Assembly: GCA_017400135.1 (NCBI GenBank)
Contig: JAFPVJ010000019.1
Span: 1-64,000 of the forward strand
Length of the DNA stretch: 64,000 bases
Source: Bacteroidales bacterium
GTDB taxonomy: Bacteria > Bacteroidota > Bacteroidia > Bacteroidales > UBA932
Direction of reading: 5' to 3'
Both the position numbers and the translations under genes were made by a program. The notes below the pieces were generated by a model. It had not been told where the DNA came from, did not search any database, and saw only the letters and a program-made list of their open reading frames with translations. This document shows positions 1-11,419 of the stretch, in pieces (positions within the stretch are counted from its first letter, which is position 1; every line of letters begins with the position of its first letter).

Positions 1-1913
1 GTCTCGTACCCGTCCTTCAGGCCGGCGGAGACGAAGGTGTTGGTCCCGACGATGCGGTAGACGAAGTTCGAACGGCCCTGGATCATACCCTGGTTGATCA
101 GCTTCCGGAACGGCTCGTCCTCGCAGACATAGCCGAGGTCATAGAGGAACTTGTTCCAGAAACGGGAGTAGATCAGGTGGCCGGTCGCGTGCTCCGTACC
201 ACCGATGTACAGGTCGACGTCACGCCAGTATTCGTCCGCCTCACGGCTCACGAGGGCCTCGTCGTTGTGCGGATCCATGTAGCGCAGATAATAGGCGCTC
301 GATCCGGCGAATCCGGGCATCGTGCTCTTCTCAAGCGGATATCCGTGCCAGGTCCAGTCTTTCGCGCGGGCCAGCGGCGGTTCGCCGTCGGGAGACGGCT
401 TGTAGGAATCGATCTCCGGCAGGGTCAGGGGCAGCTCGGACTCCGGAAGGGGGCACGGGATGCCGTCCTTGTAGTAAATCGGGAAGGGCTCGCCCCAGTA
501 GCGCTGGCGGCTGAAAATGGCGTCACGCAGGCGGTAGTTGGTCTTGCGGCGGCCCAGGCTGTGCGCCTCGACATAGTCCTTGGCGGCCTCGATGGCCTCC
601 TTGACCTGCATCCCGTTGAGGAAGCCGGAATTGCACATCACGCCTTCCTTGGCGTCGAAGCTCTGCTCGGAGACGTCGCAACCCTCGATGATCGGGACAA
701 TGGGCAGGTTGAACTTGCGCGCGAAAGCGTAGTCGCGGCTGTCGTGGGCCGGGACCGCCATGATGGCGCCCGTGCCATAGCCGGCCAGGACATATTCGGA
801 GATCCAGATGGGAATCCGTTCCCCGGTCAGCGGGTTGATGCCGTACGATCCGGCAAAGACGCCGGTGACGGTCCGCGTCTCGGCGATGCGCTCGCGTTCG
901 GTTTTCTTCTTCACTTCCTTGACGTATGCCGCAACGGCCTCCTTCTGCGCCTCGGAAGTCAGTTCGTCCACCAGTTCGCTTTCCGGCGCCAGCACCATAA
1001 AGGTCACGCCGAAGACGGTGTCCGCCCGCGTCGTGAAGATGGTGATGGGTTTCTCCCGGCCGTCGCAGACGGTATTGAACACCATCTCGGTGCCTTCGGA
1101 CTTGCCGATCCAGTTGCGCTGCATCTCCTTGAGGGAGTCGGTCCAGGCCAGGGAATCCAGGGAATCCAGCAGGCGGCCGGCGTAGGCCGACACGCGCAGC
1201 TGCCACTGGGTCATCTTTTTCTGCTCCACGGGGAAACCGCCGCGCACCGACAGGCCGTCCTTGACTTCGTCGTTGGCCAGCACGGTCCCCAGGCCCTCGC
1301 ACCAGTTGACGGCGGTCTCACCCTGGTAGGCGATGCGGTAATTCATCAGGATGTCGGATTTCTCCTTCTCGGTGGCAGCCGCCCAGCGGGCGGGCGTGAC
1401 ATCCTCGTAACCCGTCGTTTCAAACCTGGCGATCAGTTCCGAGATCGGACGGGCCTTATCCTGCGCCGGATCATACCAGCTGTCGAACATCTTCAGGAAA
1501 GCCCACTGCGTCCACTTGTAGTAGGCGGGATCGCAGGTACGCACCTCCCGGTCCCAGTCGTAGGAGAATCCGATGCGGTCCAGCTGGCTCCGGTAGCGGG
1601 CGATGTTGTTGGTCGTCGTCACTTCCGGATGCTGGCCGGTCTGGATGGCATACTGCTCGGCCGGCAGGCCGAAGGCGTCATAGCCCATCGGATGCAGCAC
1701 GTTGAAGCCGCAGAGTCTCTTGTACCGGGAAAATATGTCACTGGCAATGTATCCCAGGGGATGGCCGACGTGCAGTCCCGCGCCCGAAGGGTAAGGGAAC
1801 ATGTCCAGGACATAGAACTTGGGCTTGTCCTTGTCTATCTCCGCCTTGAACGTACGGTCGGCGACCCATCGCGCCTGCCATTTGCCTTCAATCTCTTTGA
1901 AATCGTAATCCAT
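1..1913 (-). CDS. leuS: Leucine--tRNA ligase, partial (C-terminus beyond left edge)
   Basis: Charges tRNA-Leu with leucine in the cytoplasm. About 637 N-terminal residues are visible from the ATG at 1913, opening [13 protein letters not shown]. The class I signature PYPSG followed by HVGH is at residues 40-51, and the CP1 editing domain shows [14 protein letters not shown]. The reading frame is open to base 1, so the KMSKS loop and anticodon-binding region lie outside the window; the full protein is normally about 900 residues or slightly more. It is the third gene of an operon, starting 5 nt after the stop of the M28-TonB gene. Assignment is very secure. Confidence 0.97.
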   Translation of the reverse strand, partial: MDYDFKEIEGKWQARWVADRTFKAEIDKDKPKFYVLDMFPYPSGAGLHVGHPLGYIASDIFSRYKRLCGFNVLHPMGYDAFGLPAEQYAIQTGQHPEVTTTNNIARYRSQLDRIGFSYDWDREVRTCDPAYYKWTQWAFLKMFDSWYDPAQDKARPISELIARFETTGYEDVTPARWAAATEKEKSDILMNYRIAYQGETAVNWCEGLGTVLANDEVKDGLSVRGGFPVEQKKMTQWQLRVSAYAGRLLDSLDSLAWTDSLKEMQRNWIGKSEGTEMVFNTVCDGREKPITIFTTRADTVFGVTFMVLAPESELVDELTSEAQKEAVAAYVKEVKKKTERERIAETRTVTGVFAGSYGINPLTGERIPIWISEYVLAGYGTGAIMAVPAHDSRDYAFARKFNLPIVPIIEGCDVSEQSFDAKEGVMCNSGFLNGMQVKEAIEAAKDYVEAHSLGRRKTNYRLRDAIFSRQRYWGEPFPIYYKDGIPCPLPESELPLTLPEIDSYKPSPDGEPPLARAKDWTWHGYPLEKSTMPGFAGSSAYYLRYMDPHNDEALVSREADEYWRDVDLYIGGTEHATGHLIYSRFWNKFLYDLGYVCEDEPFRKLINQGMIQGRSNFVYRIVGTNTFVSAGLKDGYE

Positions 1914-1918
1914 AGATC

Positions 1919-3250
1919 TTATCGTTTGTTTTTCTTTTTCTCCAGACGGAACTCCACATAGAGGGAGATCTCCGATTTGACCTTCTTGCCCCGCACGTAG
2001 CCCGGCTTCCAGGCCGGTGAGGCGGAAATGACCCGGACGGCCTCGTCATCCAGCAGCGGATCCACGCCCTTGAGCACGGTGACGTTCGTAACCTTGCCGG
2101 CCTCGTCGATGACGAAATCGACCAGGACCCGGCCCTGGATGCCCTCACGGACCGCCTCGGCGGGATATTTCAGATACTGGTAGACCCACTTCTCCAGGAA
2201 CAGCCGGGGATCCGTGCTGCCCAGGAAAGAGGGTTTGCGGTCGCAGTCGTAGTAAGGGATGGCCCCTTGGTCTTTGTCGCCGCGGCGGCGCACCTCCGAC
2301 TCCACGTTGAAGATCGGCCGGGGGCCGTTGGCCAGCGAAACCGTGTAATTGTAGATGTATTCCAGTTCGCGCTCCATATCCTCATATTCGATGACCGACT
2401 CCACGTCCCGGTGGGTCTGATATTCCGGGAAACGGCCCGTCGTAAAGAGGATGGAAGGAATCTCTTTGTCGTAGAATGACAGCTGGTCGGACACGAAGGG
2501 CTGCCGGGCCGTGACCTCGGGCTGGATCGGTTGCAGCGTGGAGGAAAGGGTCTGGGCGATGATGTTCATGTCCGGGTTGGAGAAGGAATAGGCATAGAAC
2601 CCTCCGCTGGCCATGCCCAGCATATTCAGGTCAACCATGGCCTCGATGCCCGGCACATCGGCGAAAGAACGATTCAGGAAATACCAGGATCCCGCGCACA
2701 TCGTGGACGACGCCCCGAAGGCCGCGAGTATCACGGAACGCCGGAGCAGGATCGAATTCGTCCGCAGCATGCGGGCCAGTTCAAGCAGCATCGCGACACC
2801 GGAGGCATTGCCGTTGGCCCCGTTGAAGATCAGCGTACGGACCTCTCCGTCCACGGTCATCTTCATCGTGCCCAGGTTGTCCATCCGGGCGCCGATGACG
2901 ATATATTTGTCTTTCAGCGACTTGTCATATCCCGGAATGAAGCCGATCACGTTGCGGGAAGTCAGGGTGTCTCCCTCTTCCTGGCGGATGCCGAAAGGGT
3001 CCCCTTCCTCTCCGGAAAGGATGTCCACGCCATAGGATCGCAGGACCTGGGTCACATAGATCGCCGTCTCCTTCTCCCCTTCGGAACCCGGGGCACGGCC
3101 GAGCATGGACGGGGACGCGATGTAGCCGATATGCTCCTTCAGGGCGGAGACCGTCTCGGAATCGTCCAGGGAAGCATAGCTGTCCTTGAACTGGGCGGGA
3201 AGCGCCAGACAGGACAGAAGGGCGAAGGCTGTCAGGAATAATCGTTTCAT
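1919..3250 (-). CDS. Degenerate M28-family peptidase fused to a TonB C-terminal domain
   Basis: 443 residues with an N-terminal signal peptide ([20 protein letters not shown]). Residues 35-305 have the M28 aminopeptidase fold pattern and residues 355-438 are a TonB_C domain (YPAEA...[15 protein letters not shown]...). The expected metal-binding motifs are all altered: HxD is GARMD (R122), GADDN is GANGN (N146), the glutamate pair is SS (181-182), LDM is LNM (N209) and YHT is YQT (Q278). Established: active M28 enzymes need these ligands. Inference: this is a periplasmic non-catalytic binding or scaffold protein, with TonB_C providing a protein contact. It lies 5 nt after the SPOR lipoprotein gene and just before leuS. 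Confidence 0.85.
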   Translation of the reverse strand: MKRLFLTAFALLSCLALPAQFKDSYASLDDSETVSALKEHIGYIASPSMLGRAPGSEGEKETAIYVTQVLRSYGVDILSGEEGDPFGIRQEEGDTLTSRNVIGFIPGYDKSLKDKYIVIGARMDNLGTMKMTVDGEVRTLIFNGANGNASGVAMLLELARMLRTNSILLRRSVILAAFGASSTMCAGSWYFLNRSFADVPGIEAMVDLNMLGMASGGFYAYSFSNPDMNIIAQTLSSTLQPIQPEVTARQPFVSDQLSFYDKEIPSILFTTGRFPEYQTHRDVESVIEYEDMERELEYIYNYTVSLANGPRPIFNVESEVRRRGDKDQGAIPYYDCDRKPSFLGSTDPRLFLEKWVYQYLKYPAEAVREGIQGRVLVDFVIDEAGKVTNVTVLKGVDPLLDDEAVRVISASPAWKPGYVRGKKVKSEISLYVEFRLEKKKNKR

Positions 3251-3255
3251 GGGGC

Positions 3256-3795
3256 TCAGTCTTTAATGAAGATCCAGGCGTCCCTGGAGAAGAACTTCTC
3301 CGTCCTCACTTTCTCGTATGCCTCTTGGAGATCGCCGAAATGATTGGTGGGACAGATGCCGACGACGGTATTGCTCCCGCGGGTGTAGTGCAGGACGGCC
3401 GGCTCGTAACCGGCTTCCTTCAGACGTTCCGCGAACTTTTCGCCGTTCCCAGGCTGGGAGAAACCGGCCAGGACGAGGCAGTAGCGATAGGGGAAGTCAT
3501 CCGTCCGCAAGCCCGGAAGGGAGCGGGAACGGATGCGCATCACGCGTGTCTCCCGGAAGAAGGTCTCCGCGGCGGCCGAATCGGAGACGTGCTTCGCGGC
3601 AGCCGCGATCGAGTCCCGTACGGCCTGTTCCCGGGCCTGTGCCTCCCGTTCGGCCTGTTCGCGCAACGCGACCGTAACACGCTTGGCTTCCAACTCAGAC
3701 GAGGTGGGACGGCCGGCGACCGTCCGGAAGAAATCGCATCCCGTCACCGCCAGAAGCAGCAGGACAAAGGTGCCGGGGACCAGGAATCTTTTCAT
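3256..3795 (-). CDS. SPOR-domain lipoprotein
   Basis: 179 residues. The signal peptide ends in a lipobox (AVTGC, Cys20). A charged Ala/Glu/Arg-rich helical stretch (about 35-80) follows, then a C-terminal SPOR-like domain (YRYCLVLAGFSQPGNGEKFAERLKEAGY onward). SPOR domains bind denuded peptidoglycan glycans at division sites in characterised bacteria, so a cell-envelope role is likely. The ATG at 3795 is chosen over an upstream in-frame TTG at 3825, because the -7 element at 3823-3830 would place the transcript start downstream of that TTG. It is the first gene of the operon with the M28-TonB gene and leuS. Confidence 0.8.
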   Translation of the reverse strand: MKRFLVPGTFVLLLLAVTGCDFFRTVAGRPTSSELEAKRVTVALREQAEREAQAREQAVRDSIAAAAKHVSDSAAAETFFRETRVMRIRSRSLPGLRTDDFPYRYCLVLAGFSQPGNGEKFAERLKEAGYEPAVLHYTRGSNTVVGICPTNHFGDLQEAYEKVRTEKFFSRDAWIFIKD

Positions 3796-3822
3796 TTGGG
3801 TCAGTACTTTCTTTATAACTTG

Positions 3823-3830
3823 CAAAGTTA
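3823..3830 (-). promoter_or_regulatory. Bacteroidota -7 element TAACTTTG
   Basis: Matches TAnnTTTG and lies 27 nt upstream of the SPOR lipoprotein ATG; it probably drives the SPOR-M28-leuS operon. It is divergent from the phoH promoter. Confidence 0.65.
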
Positions 3831-3856
3831 ATGAATAATCCGTGACAAAAAAATCC

Positions 3857-3864
3857 TATCTTTG
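3857..3864 (+). promoter_or_regulatory. Bacteroidota -7 element TATCTTTG with almost no leader
   Basis: Only 8 nt separate the final G from the phoH ATG at 3873, so the mRNA probably begins at or within a few nt of the start codon. Confidence 0.6.
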
Positions 3865-3872
3865 TCCCAGAT

Positions 3873-4816
<944 letters not shown>

Positions 4817-4820
<4 letters not shown>

Positions 4821-5374
4821 CTGGGGATTTTCCCACCCCCGGAAGAGGGGGTGATGAGCACCAGCGAACGGATCTGGGACTCCATCGTCTCCCGGACTTC
4901 TTCTTCGGCAGGTGTCTGGACCGCGGAAGCACGCCGCCAGCCGCGGGCCTCGAGCCGTTCCATCATTTCCTTTGTTCCCGCCCCCTTCTCTGCCAGCCAC
5001 GGGGCTCCGGCCGTGTCCGCCGCCCGCGACAGGGCCAGCAGCAGATGCAGGGACTGCACCTCTTCCGAACCCACCTTCAGGGCCTCGAATGCCGCCATGT
5101 TGATTACGTTCTGCGCACTGCGGCCCACCGTCATCTTGTCCTCCGCGGAATAGGGCACGCTGCGCTCCCGGAACAGGCACGAATCCACGAAGCGCTTGAA
5201 TGCCGCCAGATCCACGCCCAGCTCCTGCAGAAGCAGGCACGCAGCGTTCTCCCCGTGGCGTAAGATACCCAGCATCAGGTGGTCTGCGGAGATGGCGTAA
5301 CTGCCCGTACGCATCGCTTCGTCGCGGGCGTACAGGAGGATGGTGTTCAATTCTTCAGAAATCCGGATTTGCAT
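4817..5374 (-). CDS. Stand-alone Clp N-terminal (Clp R) domain protein
   Basis: 185 residues. The first 140 or so resemble the two-repeat N-domain of ClpA/ClpC (ISEELNTILLYARDEAM... and ..SAQNVINMAAFEALKVGSEEV..LHLLLAL). There is no AAA+ module, Walker motif or signal peptide. Established: Clp N-domains bind adaptors and substrates. Inference: it could be an adaptor or decoy for a Clp unfoldase encoded elsewhere. The last residues are low complexity (PSSGGGKIPS) and are encoded over a GC-rich hairpin at about 4832-4851. It has its own promoter at 5389-5396. Confidence 0.8.
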
Positions 5375-5388
5375 AATAAATATTGGTG

Positions 5389-5396
5389 CAAAAGTA
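5389..5396 (-). promoter_or_regulatory. Bacteroidota -7 element TACTTTTG
   Basis: 14 nt upstream of the Clp-N ATG at 5374; divergent from the gyrA promoter. Confidence 0.55.
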
Positions 5397-5419
5397 GCAA
5401 ATTAATCGAATATTTTTGC

Positions 5420-5427
5420 TAAATTTG
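5420..5427 (+). promoter_or_regulatory. Bacteroidota -7 element TAAATTTG for gyrA
   Basis: Sits in the AT-rich divergent region, giving a leader of about 35 nt before the gyrA ATG. Confidence 0.6.
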
Positions 5428-5465
5428 TATGTTTATATCAAGACATAAATTATAGTAGAAAAGAT

Positions 5466-8000
5466 ATGAGTGAAGAAATGACCAAAGAAACGATTCACGG
5501 TCTCATCGAGCCGGTCGAAATCGACCACGAGATGCGGACCGCCTACATCGACTATTCGATGTCCGTCATCGTTTCCCGTGCCCTGCCGGATGTCAGGGAT
5601 GGCCTCAAGCCGGTCCAGCGCCGCGTGCTTTTCGGCATGGACGGCCTCGGGCTCAGCTACAACGGACAGACCAAGAAATGTGCGAGAATCGTCGGTGAGG
5701 TACTGGGTAAATTCCACCCCCACGGCGACTCCAGCGTATACGACGCCATGGCGCGTCTGGCGCAGAACTGGAACCAGCGCTATCCGCTCGTCTTCGGACA
5801 GGGCAACTTCGGATCCATGGACGGCGACCCCGTCGCGGCCATGCGATACACGGAAGCCAAGCTCGAGAAGCTGGCGGAGGACGTCCTGGCCGACCTGGAC
5901 AAGGATACCGTGGACTTCCAGCTCAACTTCGACGACACGATTCCCGAGCCGACCGTCCTGCCGACCAAGGCTCCCCTGCTCCTGCTGAACGGATCATCCG
6001 GCATCGCCGTCGGCATGGCGACCAACATGGCGCCCCACAACCTCGGCGAGTGCTGCGACGCGATCTGCGCCTACATCGACAACCCGGACATTACGACCGA
6101 GGAGTTGATGGAGTACATCCAGGGCCCCGACTTCCCGACCGGAGGCATCATCCAGGGCCGCCAGGGCATCATCGACGCCTACAACACCGGCCGCGGCCGC
6201 GTCGTGGTCCGTGCCAAGACCGAAATCGAGGAGCTGGACAACGGCCGTGAGGTCATCGTCGTGACCGAGATCCCCTACATGGTCAACAAGAGCGAGATGA
6301 TCAAGCGCATCGGCGACATGGTCGAGGACAAGAAGATCGAGGGTATCGCCGACATCAAGGAACTGACCAGCCGCGAAGGCATCCGCATCGAGTTCCTCGT
6401 CAAGAAAGACGCCAACGCCAACGTCGTCCTCAACACGCTCTTCAAGTACACCGCCCTGCAGTCCAGTTTCGCGATCAACAACGTCGCCCTGGTGGGCGGC
6501 CGTCCTCGGACGCTGTCCCTCAAGGAGATCATCAAGTGTTTCGTGGACTTCCGCCACGAGGTCGTCGTCCGCCGGACCCGCTTCGAGCTGGACAAGGCCC
6601 TCAAGCGCGCCCACATCCTCGAAGGACTGCTCAAGGCCATCGACATCATCGACGAGATCATCGCCATCATCAAGGCTTCCCGCAATGTCGACGAGGCCAA
6701 GGCCGAGCTCGTGAAGCAGTTCGACTTCTCGGAGATCCAGGCGGCCGCCATCGTCGAGATGCGCCTGCGCCAGCTGACCGGACTCGAGAAAGACAAGCTC
6801 CAGGCCGAGTATGACGAGTTGGAGAAATTCATCGCCCGCTGCAAGGAGATCCTGGAGAGCGAGAGCGAGCAGCTCGGCATCGTCAAGGCCGAGACCCAGG
6901 AACTCAAGCGTAAGTACGGTGATCCCCGCCGCACGGAGATCACCCTCTCCGCCGAGGAGTTCAACCCCGAGGACTTCTACGCCGACGACGACGTGGTCAT
7001 CACGATCTCACATCTCGGCTACATCAAGCGCACGAACCTGACGGAGTTCCATACCCAGAGCCGCGGCGGCATCGGCAAGAAGGCCAGCGCCACGCGCGAC
7101 GAGGACTTCATCGAGCACATCTACGTCGCCAACATGCATTCGACGATGCTCTTCTTCACGGAGAAGGGTATCTGCTACCGGCTCAAGGTCTACGAGATCC
7201 CCGAGGGTTCGCGCACGTCCAAGGGCCGTGCCATCCAGAACCTCATCACGATCGAGGCCGACGACAAGGTCAAGACCTACCTCAACGCCAAGTCGATCGA
7301 GAGCCGGGACTACACCGACAACCACTACGTCGTCCTCGTGACGAAGCGCGGTATCCTCAAGCGCACCAGCCTTACCAACTTCGCGAATTCCCGCAGCCGC
7401 AACAAGGGCCTGATCGCCATCAACTTCAAGGAAGGCGACGGACTGCTCGACGCCATCCTGACCGACGGCAACGCCCAGATCTTCATAGCAGCCCGCAACG
7501 GACGCTGCGTCCGCTTCGACGAGAATGCCGCCCGTGAGCTCGGCCGCACCTCGATGGGTGTCCGTGGCATCAATATTGAAGAGGATGATGAAGTGATCGG
7601 CATGGTCTCCTACAGTCCCGAGGATCCCGACGACGCCGGCAAGACCATCCTGGTCGTGAGCGAGAACGGATTCGGGAAGCGTTCCGAGCCGGATGAGTAC
7701 CGGATCACGAACCGCGGAGCCAAGGGTGTGAAGACCATCAACATCACGGAGAAGACCGGCAGCCTGGTTGCCATCAAGTCCGTCAGCGAAGACAACGACC
7801 TGATGATCATCAACAAGTCCGGCGTAGTGATCAGGATGAGCGTGAGCGACATCCGTGTGGCGGGAAGAGCCACGCAGGGCGTCAAGCTCATCAACATCCG
7901 GCAGGGTGACAGCATCGCGGCGGTTTCGCCGGTTGCGGGAGCCGAAGAGGAAGAACAACAAGAGCCGCAATCGGAAACGACGGCCACAGATAACGAATAA
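5466..8000 (+). CDS. gyrA: DNA gyrase subunit A
   Basis: 844 residues, close to the usual length. It is the breakage-reunion subunit of DNA gyrase, which introduces negative supercoils together with GyrB. The catalytic tyrosine is Y128 in AAMRYTEAK. The quinolone-resistance region reads [10 protein letters not shown] with Ser89 and Asp93 at the positions equivalent to E. coli S83 and D87, so no classic resistance substitution is present. C-terminal beta-pinwheel repeats follow, and the tail is acidic and Gln/Glu-rich. No gyrB or other topoisomerase gene lies in the window. Confidence 0.97.
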   Translation: MSEEMTKETIHGLIEPVEIDHEMRTAYIDYSMSVIVSRALPDVRDGLKPVQRRVLFGMDGLGLSYNGQTKKCARIVGEVLGKFHPHGDSSVYDAMARLAQNWNQRYPLVFGQGNFGSMDGDPVAAMRYTEAKLEKLAEDVLADLDKDTVDFQLNFDDTIPEPTVLPTKAPLLLLNGSSGIAVGMATNMAPHNLGECCDAICAYIDNPDITTEELMEYIQGPDFPTGGIIQGRQGIIDAYNTGRGRVVVRAKTEIEELDNGREVIVVTEIPYMVNKSEMIKRIGDMVEDKKIEGIADIKELTSREGIRIEFLVKKDANANVVLNTLFKYTALQSSFAINNVALVGGRPRTLSLKEIIKCFVDFRHEVVVRRTRFELDKALKRAHILEGLLKAIDIIDEIIAIIKASRNVDEAKAELVKQFDFSEIQAAAIVEMRLRQLTGLEKDKLQAEYDELEKFIARCKEILESESEQLGIVKAETQELKRKYGDPRRTEITLSAEEFNPEDFYADDDVVITISHLGYIKRTNLTEFHTQSRGGIGKKASATRDEDFIEHIYVANMHSTMLFFTEKGICYRLKVYEIPEGSRTSKGRAIQNLITIEADDKVKTYLNAKSIESRDYTDNHYVVLVTKRGILKRTSLTNFANSRSRNKGLIAINFKEGDGLLDAILTDGNAQIFIAARNGRCVRFDENAARELGRTSMGVRGINIEEDDEVIGMVSYSPEDPDDAGKTILVVSENGFGKRSEPDEYRITNRGAKGVKTINITEKTGSLVAIKSVSEDNDLMIINKSGVVIRMSVSDIRVAGRATQGVKLINIRQGDSIAAVSPVAGAEEEEQQEPQSETTATDNE

Positions 8001-8025
8001 AAACTATTAACTTATTTTACGTATT

Positions 8026-9348
8026 ATGAAAAAGATTGCATTAGCATTGGCCCTGATCGCCTCTCTGCAGGTGGCAGGCGCACAGGTCAAGTCGGTCTCT
8101 GCTGCCAAGTCGGCCTTCGATGCCGCCAAGGCTGCGGCCGCCAATCCGAAAAAGGCTGCCAAGGTTGCGACCTGGCTCAAACTCGGCCAGGCCTGCATGG
8201 AAGCATACGAAGCTCCTCAGGGAAGCGCCTGGGTAGGTGCCACCAAGCAGGATCTCCAGCTCATCATGGGCAACGCCAAGCCGACGTCGGTCGAAGACGT
8301 GGTTCTCGAGGGACAGGCTTTCCTGAAAGAGGTCTATCCGAACTGCAACTATTACTTCCGCGACGGTGTCCTCCAGATGATCGAGGTGACCAAACCTGCC
8401 ATCCCCGATGCGCTGGACGAGGCTCTCAAGGCCTACAAGGAAGCGTACAAGGTAGATGCCAAGAACACCAAGACTGCGGACATTGCGAACGCGCTGAAGA
8501 ACATCGGCCAGAAGTATGTCGAGCAGGCCTACAACGCCTACACTTTCGGTGATTTCGCCAAGTCCAGCGAGCTCTTTGAGAAGGCTTTCGAGGCCACCGC
8601 CACCAAGCCTTGCGCCGCCGTGGACACCAATGCCGTCTACAATACCGGTCTCACCGCCTGGATCGCCAAGGATTACGACCGGGCGAAGAAGTTCTTCAAC
8701 AAGTGCGTGGATGAATTCAACTACGAGGGCAGCGACGGCGACGTCTATGCCAAACTCGCGGACATCTATGACAAGGCCGGCGACAAGGTCGCGGTGAAGG
8801 ATATCCTGGAGAAGGGCTTTGCGAGCCATCCTCAGAGCCAGGGCATCCTGATCGGCCTGATCAACTATTACATCGGCAACCAGGAGGATCCCGCCCGGCT
8901 GTTCGACCTCATCGGACAGGCCAAGCAGAACGAGCCCAACAACGCTTCCCTCTATTATGTGGAAGGCAACATCAACAAGGAGCTCGGCAAGACCGACGAG
9001 GCCATCGCCGCTTACGAAAAGTGCGCGGAGATCAATCCCGACTATGAGTACGGCTACATCGGAGAGGGCATCCTCTTCTACAACCAGGCCATTGACATCC
9101 AGGAGAAGGCTTCCAACGAGATGGACGATGCCAAGTACATGGTGCTGGCCGAGCAGTTCGAGCAGAGCCTCAAGAATTGCATCGTTCCTTTCGAGAAGGC
9201 GTTCAACCTGACCAAGGACGAGTCCCTGAAGGTGAGCCTGGCCGAGTATCTGAAGAACGCGTGCTATCGCTTCGCGTCCGAGGATGAGAACTTCAAGGCC
9301 GCGTATGACAAGTACGCCAAGATCGTCGCCGAAGGCAAGGTCGAGTAA
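8026..9348 (+). CDS. Secreted TPR-repeat protein of unknown function
   Basis: 440 residues. An N-terminal signal peptide (MKKIALALALIASLQVAGAQ) precedes a Lys/Ala-rich segment. Several tetratricopeptide-like helical pairs follow, for example YNTGLTAWIAKDYDRAKKFFNKC and LYYVEGNINKELGKTDEAIAAYEK. TPRs mediate protein-protein contacts; a periplasmic or outer-membrane-associated scaffold is likely, but no partner can be named. It follows gyrA by 25 nt and no TAnnTTTG element is seen in the gap, so it may be cotranscribed. It ends 22 nt before a clear hairpin at 9371. Confidence 0.8.
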   Translation: MKKIALALALIASLQVAGAQVKSVSAAKSAFDAAKAAAANPKKAAKVATWLKLGQACMEAYEAPQGSAWVGATKQDLQLIMGNAKPTSVEDVVLEGQAFLKEVYPNCNYYFRDGVLQMIEVTKPAIPDALDEALKAYKEAYKVDAKNTKTADIANALKNIGQKYVEQAYNAYTFGDFAKSSELFEKAFEATATKPCAAVDTNAVYNTGLTAWIAKDYDRAKKFFNKCVDEFNYEGSDGDVYAKLADIYDKAGDKVAVKDILEKGFASHPQSQGILIGLINYYIGNQEDPARLFDLIGQAKQNEPNNASLYYVEGNINKELGKTDEAIAAYEKCAEINPDYEYGYIGEGILFYNQAIDIQEKASNEMDDAKYMVLAEQFEQSLKNCIVPFEKAFNLTKDESLKVSLAEYLKNACYRFASEDENFKAAYDKYAKIVAEGKVE

Positions 9349-9370
9349 ACGATCCCCTTCCTGACAAGAA

Positions 9371-9396
9371 AAAGGCTGGCCGCAAGGTCAGCCTTT
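9371..9396 (+). terminator. 11-bp hairpin with GCAA loop between convergent genes
   Basis: AAAGGCTGGCC pairs with GGTCAGCCTTT (one G-U) around a GCAA tetraloop. It lies between the TPR gene and the convergent beta-helix gene and could end both transcripts, though the T-run is short. Confidence 0.7.
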
Positions 9397-9400
9397 CTGT

Positions 9401-11416
9401 TTATCCGGGAAAAGGAGGCAGCCGGAATCCGGGGATGGAGTCGAGGACGGGAGGGTCGGTGACGAAGCCGGCGAGGGGGTCATCCGGATCGATGAAGCCG
9501 GGATTGACGTTTGTCTTCCAGTTGTCATGCATCTCGGAGAAGAAGTTGGCCTCTCCCTCGAGGATATCATTGTAGTCGTGGTCCGACCAGACCACCTTCT
9601 CGAAGGCCCATTTCACGTTGTAGAACACATTGCGAACCAGGACGTTGCGCCGCGGCTCCGACGGGTCGCCCTCCAGGTAGGAGGCATACTCGGGATAGCG
9701 GGCCCGGAAAGCCGGTCCGTCCACCTCGGCGGCCTTTTCCAGCATGGACGGCAGCCGGTCCGCTCCCCAGGTCCGGAGCCGGGCGTCGATCTTGATCGCC
9801 GCGCAGTCGAGGTTCATGAAGATGTTGTCGTGATAGACGATGTCGCTGCCACCACCGATCTGGACGGGCGGGGAACTGATGCGGTTGAAGACGTTGCCGT
9901 ATACCTCGCAGGAGCAGGCCCCGTCGTCGTGATACACGGCCCGTACGTTCCACGGCACGTCGATGTCGTGGAAATAATTCCAGCGGATCACACCGCCCCG
10001 GAAGGAAGGGTCGCGGCCATAATAGATGGCGCCGCAGTCCTCCACATCCTGGCAGACGTCGTGGATGTCGCAGCCCTCGATGGTCTGGTCGTTGCCCTGC
10101 ATCAGGATGGCCTGCGTGGCCGAGTGATGGATTTCGCAGCGGGACACCCGGTTGCCGAGCCCCGTCATCCGCACGCCCGGACGGTACGACTTCTCGATGC
10201 GGTTGAAATCGTGCAGGACACAGTCTTCCACGTAATTGTCTCCCCGCAGGATGGCCTTCCGGTCTCCGCCGGAAAGCTCGACGCCCCCCGCTCCGATGTC
10301 ATAGATCCGGCAGGACGCCAGGCCGCAGCGGGTGCATCCGCCGTCGATGGATACGGCCTTGTGGCCGATGTTGTGCAGCACGCAGTCCTCCAGGCGGACG
10401 CCGGTCGAAGCGGAAATCTCCACGCCGTCGCCCCGGGTGCAGGAAAAGACCAGGCCGCCCACCGTCACTCCGTCGCAGCCGACGATGCGGAGCAGCGGTT
10501 CCTCCAGCAGGCTAACCTCCAGCCGGCGCGCGGAACGCGGCAGCCAGACCCAGATCCGGCCCAGGGACTCGTCGACGGCATATTCACCGGGCACGGATAT
10601 CTCTTCGGGGATATTCAGCACCCGCCATTTCTGGAAGTTCTCCCCTTCCTTGCGGCCGAAGCCGTAATAAGTCGTATCGGCCACCTCTAGGGTCCGGTCG
10701 GGCCCGATTTCCTTGATGGGGATCATTTCCTCGGCCCAGCCGTAGCGGAAGCAGCCGGAAAGGAAGCCCCCGGACGGATGGCTCCAGGAGAAGGGGCGGT
10801 CACCCCGGAATCCGATGATGCCGAAGCCCGGGACCCTGGCCTGTGCGGCCGTTTCAACCGTGGCCGCCCCCTTGCTGAACAAGGAAACGTCCGCACTGGG
10901 AGCGACGGTGCCGTCCGCGGCACTCCCGTCGAAACGGATGGAGATGCCGGCGTCCACGATGGAGTCCAGCGGGAACCAGCCGCCGTCCGGCCATTCCGAC
11001 AGGCGCAGCGGAACGCCGTCGGCAAACAGCGCCGACCAGGACGGAAGGCTCGGATGGGCGTGACCGATGGTGCGGGGGCCCTTCACGCCCAGGGAAGAGG
11101 CATCGATGACCCGGACGCCCCGGGGGAAACCCTTGGCCCGCTTCATCCAGCGGCGCGGGATGCGCTTTCCGCCGCTGAGTTCCACCCCGCCGCGCTCTGC
11201 GAGCAGGGTCAGGCACGAGCGGCCCTCGATCCGGATGGGCTCATCAAGACGGTAAACACCCCGCTTGAGAAGAATCGTATCCCGGTGCTGCGCCCCGGCG
11301 ACGGCCTGCCGCAAGGAGGCTGCGTCCCGGACCCGCACGACCCGGGCCTGCAACAAGGAAACTCCCACTGACAGCAGCAGGAGTACCCAAAGCCCGCGAA
11401 GGGAGATGTTTCGCAT
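9401..11416 (-). CDS. Secreted right-handed parallel beta-helix protein (putative polysaccharide-active enzyme)
   Basis: 671 residues with a signal peptide (MRNISLRGLWVLLLLSVGVSLLQA). It opens like pectate-lyase-type helices (DAASLRQAVAGAQHRDTILLKRGVY..). A beta-sandwich-like insertion follows, then a long run of helix coils rich in GNRVSRCEIHH- and NYFHDIDVP-type rungs. A polysaccharide lyase or glycoside hydrolase is plausible; the HDxCQDVEDCGAIYYGRDP region recalls Bacteroides beta-helix glycosidases such as GH141, but this is recognition by eye and unproven. It starts 3 nt after the nucleoside phosphorylase gene and no SusC/SusD genes are nearby. Confidence 0.75.
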   Translation of the reverse strand: MRNISLRGLWVLLLLSVGVSLLQARVVRVRDAASLRQAVAGAQHRDTILLKRGVYRLDEPIRIEGRSCLTLLAERGGVELSGGKRIPRRWMKRAKGFPRGVRVIDASSLGVKGPRTIGHAHPSLPSWSALFADGVPLRLSEWPDGGWFPLDSIVDAGISIRFDGSAADGTVAPSADVSLFSKGAATVETAAQARVPGFGIIGFRGDRPFSWSHPSGGFLSGCFRYGWAEEMIPIKEIGPDRTLEVADTTYYGFGRKEGENFQKWRVLNIPEEISVPGEYAVDESLGRIWVWLPRSARRLEVSLLEEPLLRIVGCDGVTVGGLVFSCTRGDGVEISASTGVRLEDCVLHNIGHKAVSIDGGCTRCGLASCRIYDIGAGGVELSGGDRKAILRGDNYVEDCVLHDFNRIEKSYRPGVRMTGLGNRVSRCEIHHSATQAILMQGNDQTIEGCDIHDVCQDVEDCGAIYYGRDPSFRGGVIRWNYFHDIDVPWNVRAVYHDDGACSCEVYGNVFNRISSPPVQIGGGSDIVYHDNIFMNLDCAAIKIDARLRTWGADRLPSMLEKAAEVDGPAFRARYPEYASYLEGDPSEPRRNVLVRNVFYNVKWAFEKVVWSDHDYNDILEGEANFFSEMHDNWKTNVNPGFIDPDDPLAGFVTDPPVLDSIPGFRLPPFPG

Positions 11417-11419
11417 GGA

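Noticed and set aside
177..1961. Long plus-strand open frame over leuS
   Set aside because: It is antisense to leuS; its translation is low-complexity His/Gly/Val/Asp-rich and matches no family. GC-rich codon use leaves long shadow frames on the other strand.
4832..4851. CACCCCC/GGGGGTG hairpin after phoH as a terminator
   Set aside because: It is followed by no T-run on the plus strand and lies in the Clp-N coding sequence; too weak to list as a terminator.
5466..8000. Quinolone-resistance mutation in gyrA
   Set aside because: Ser89 and Asp93, equivalent to E. coli S83 and D87, are the susceptible residues.
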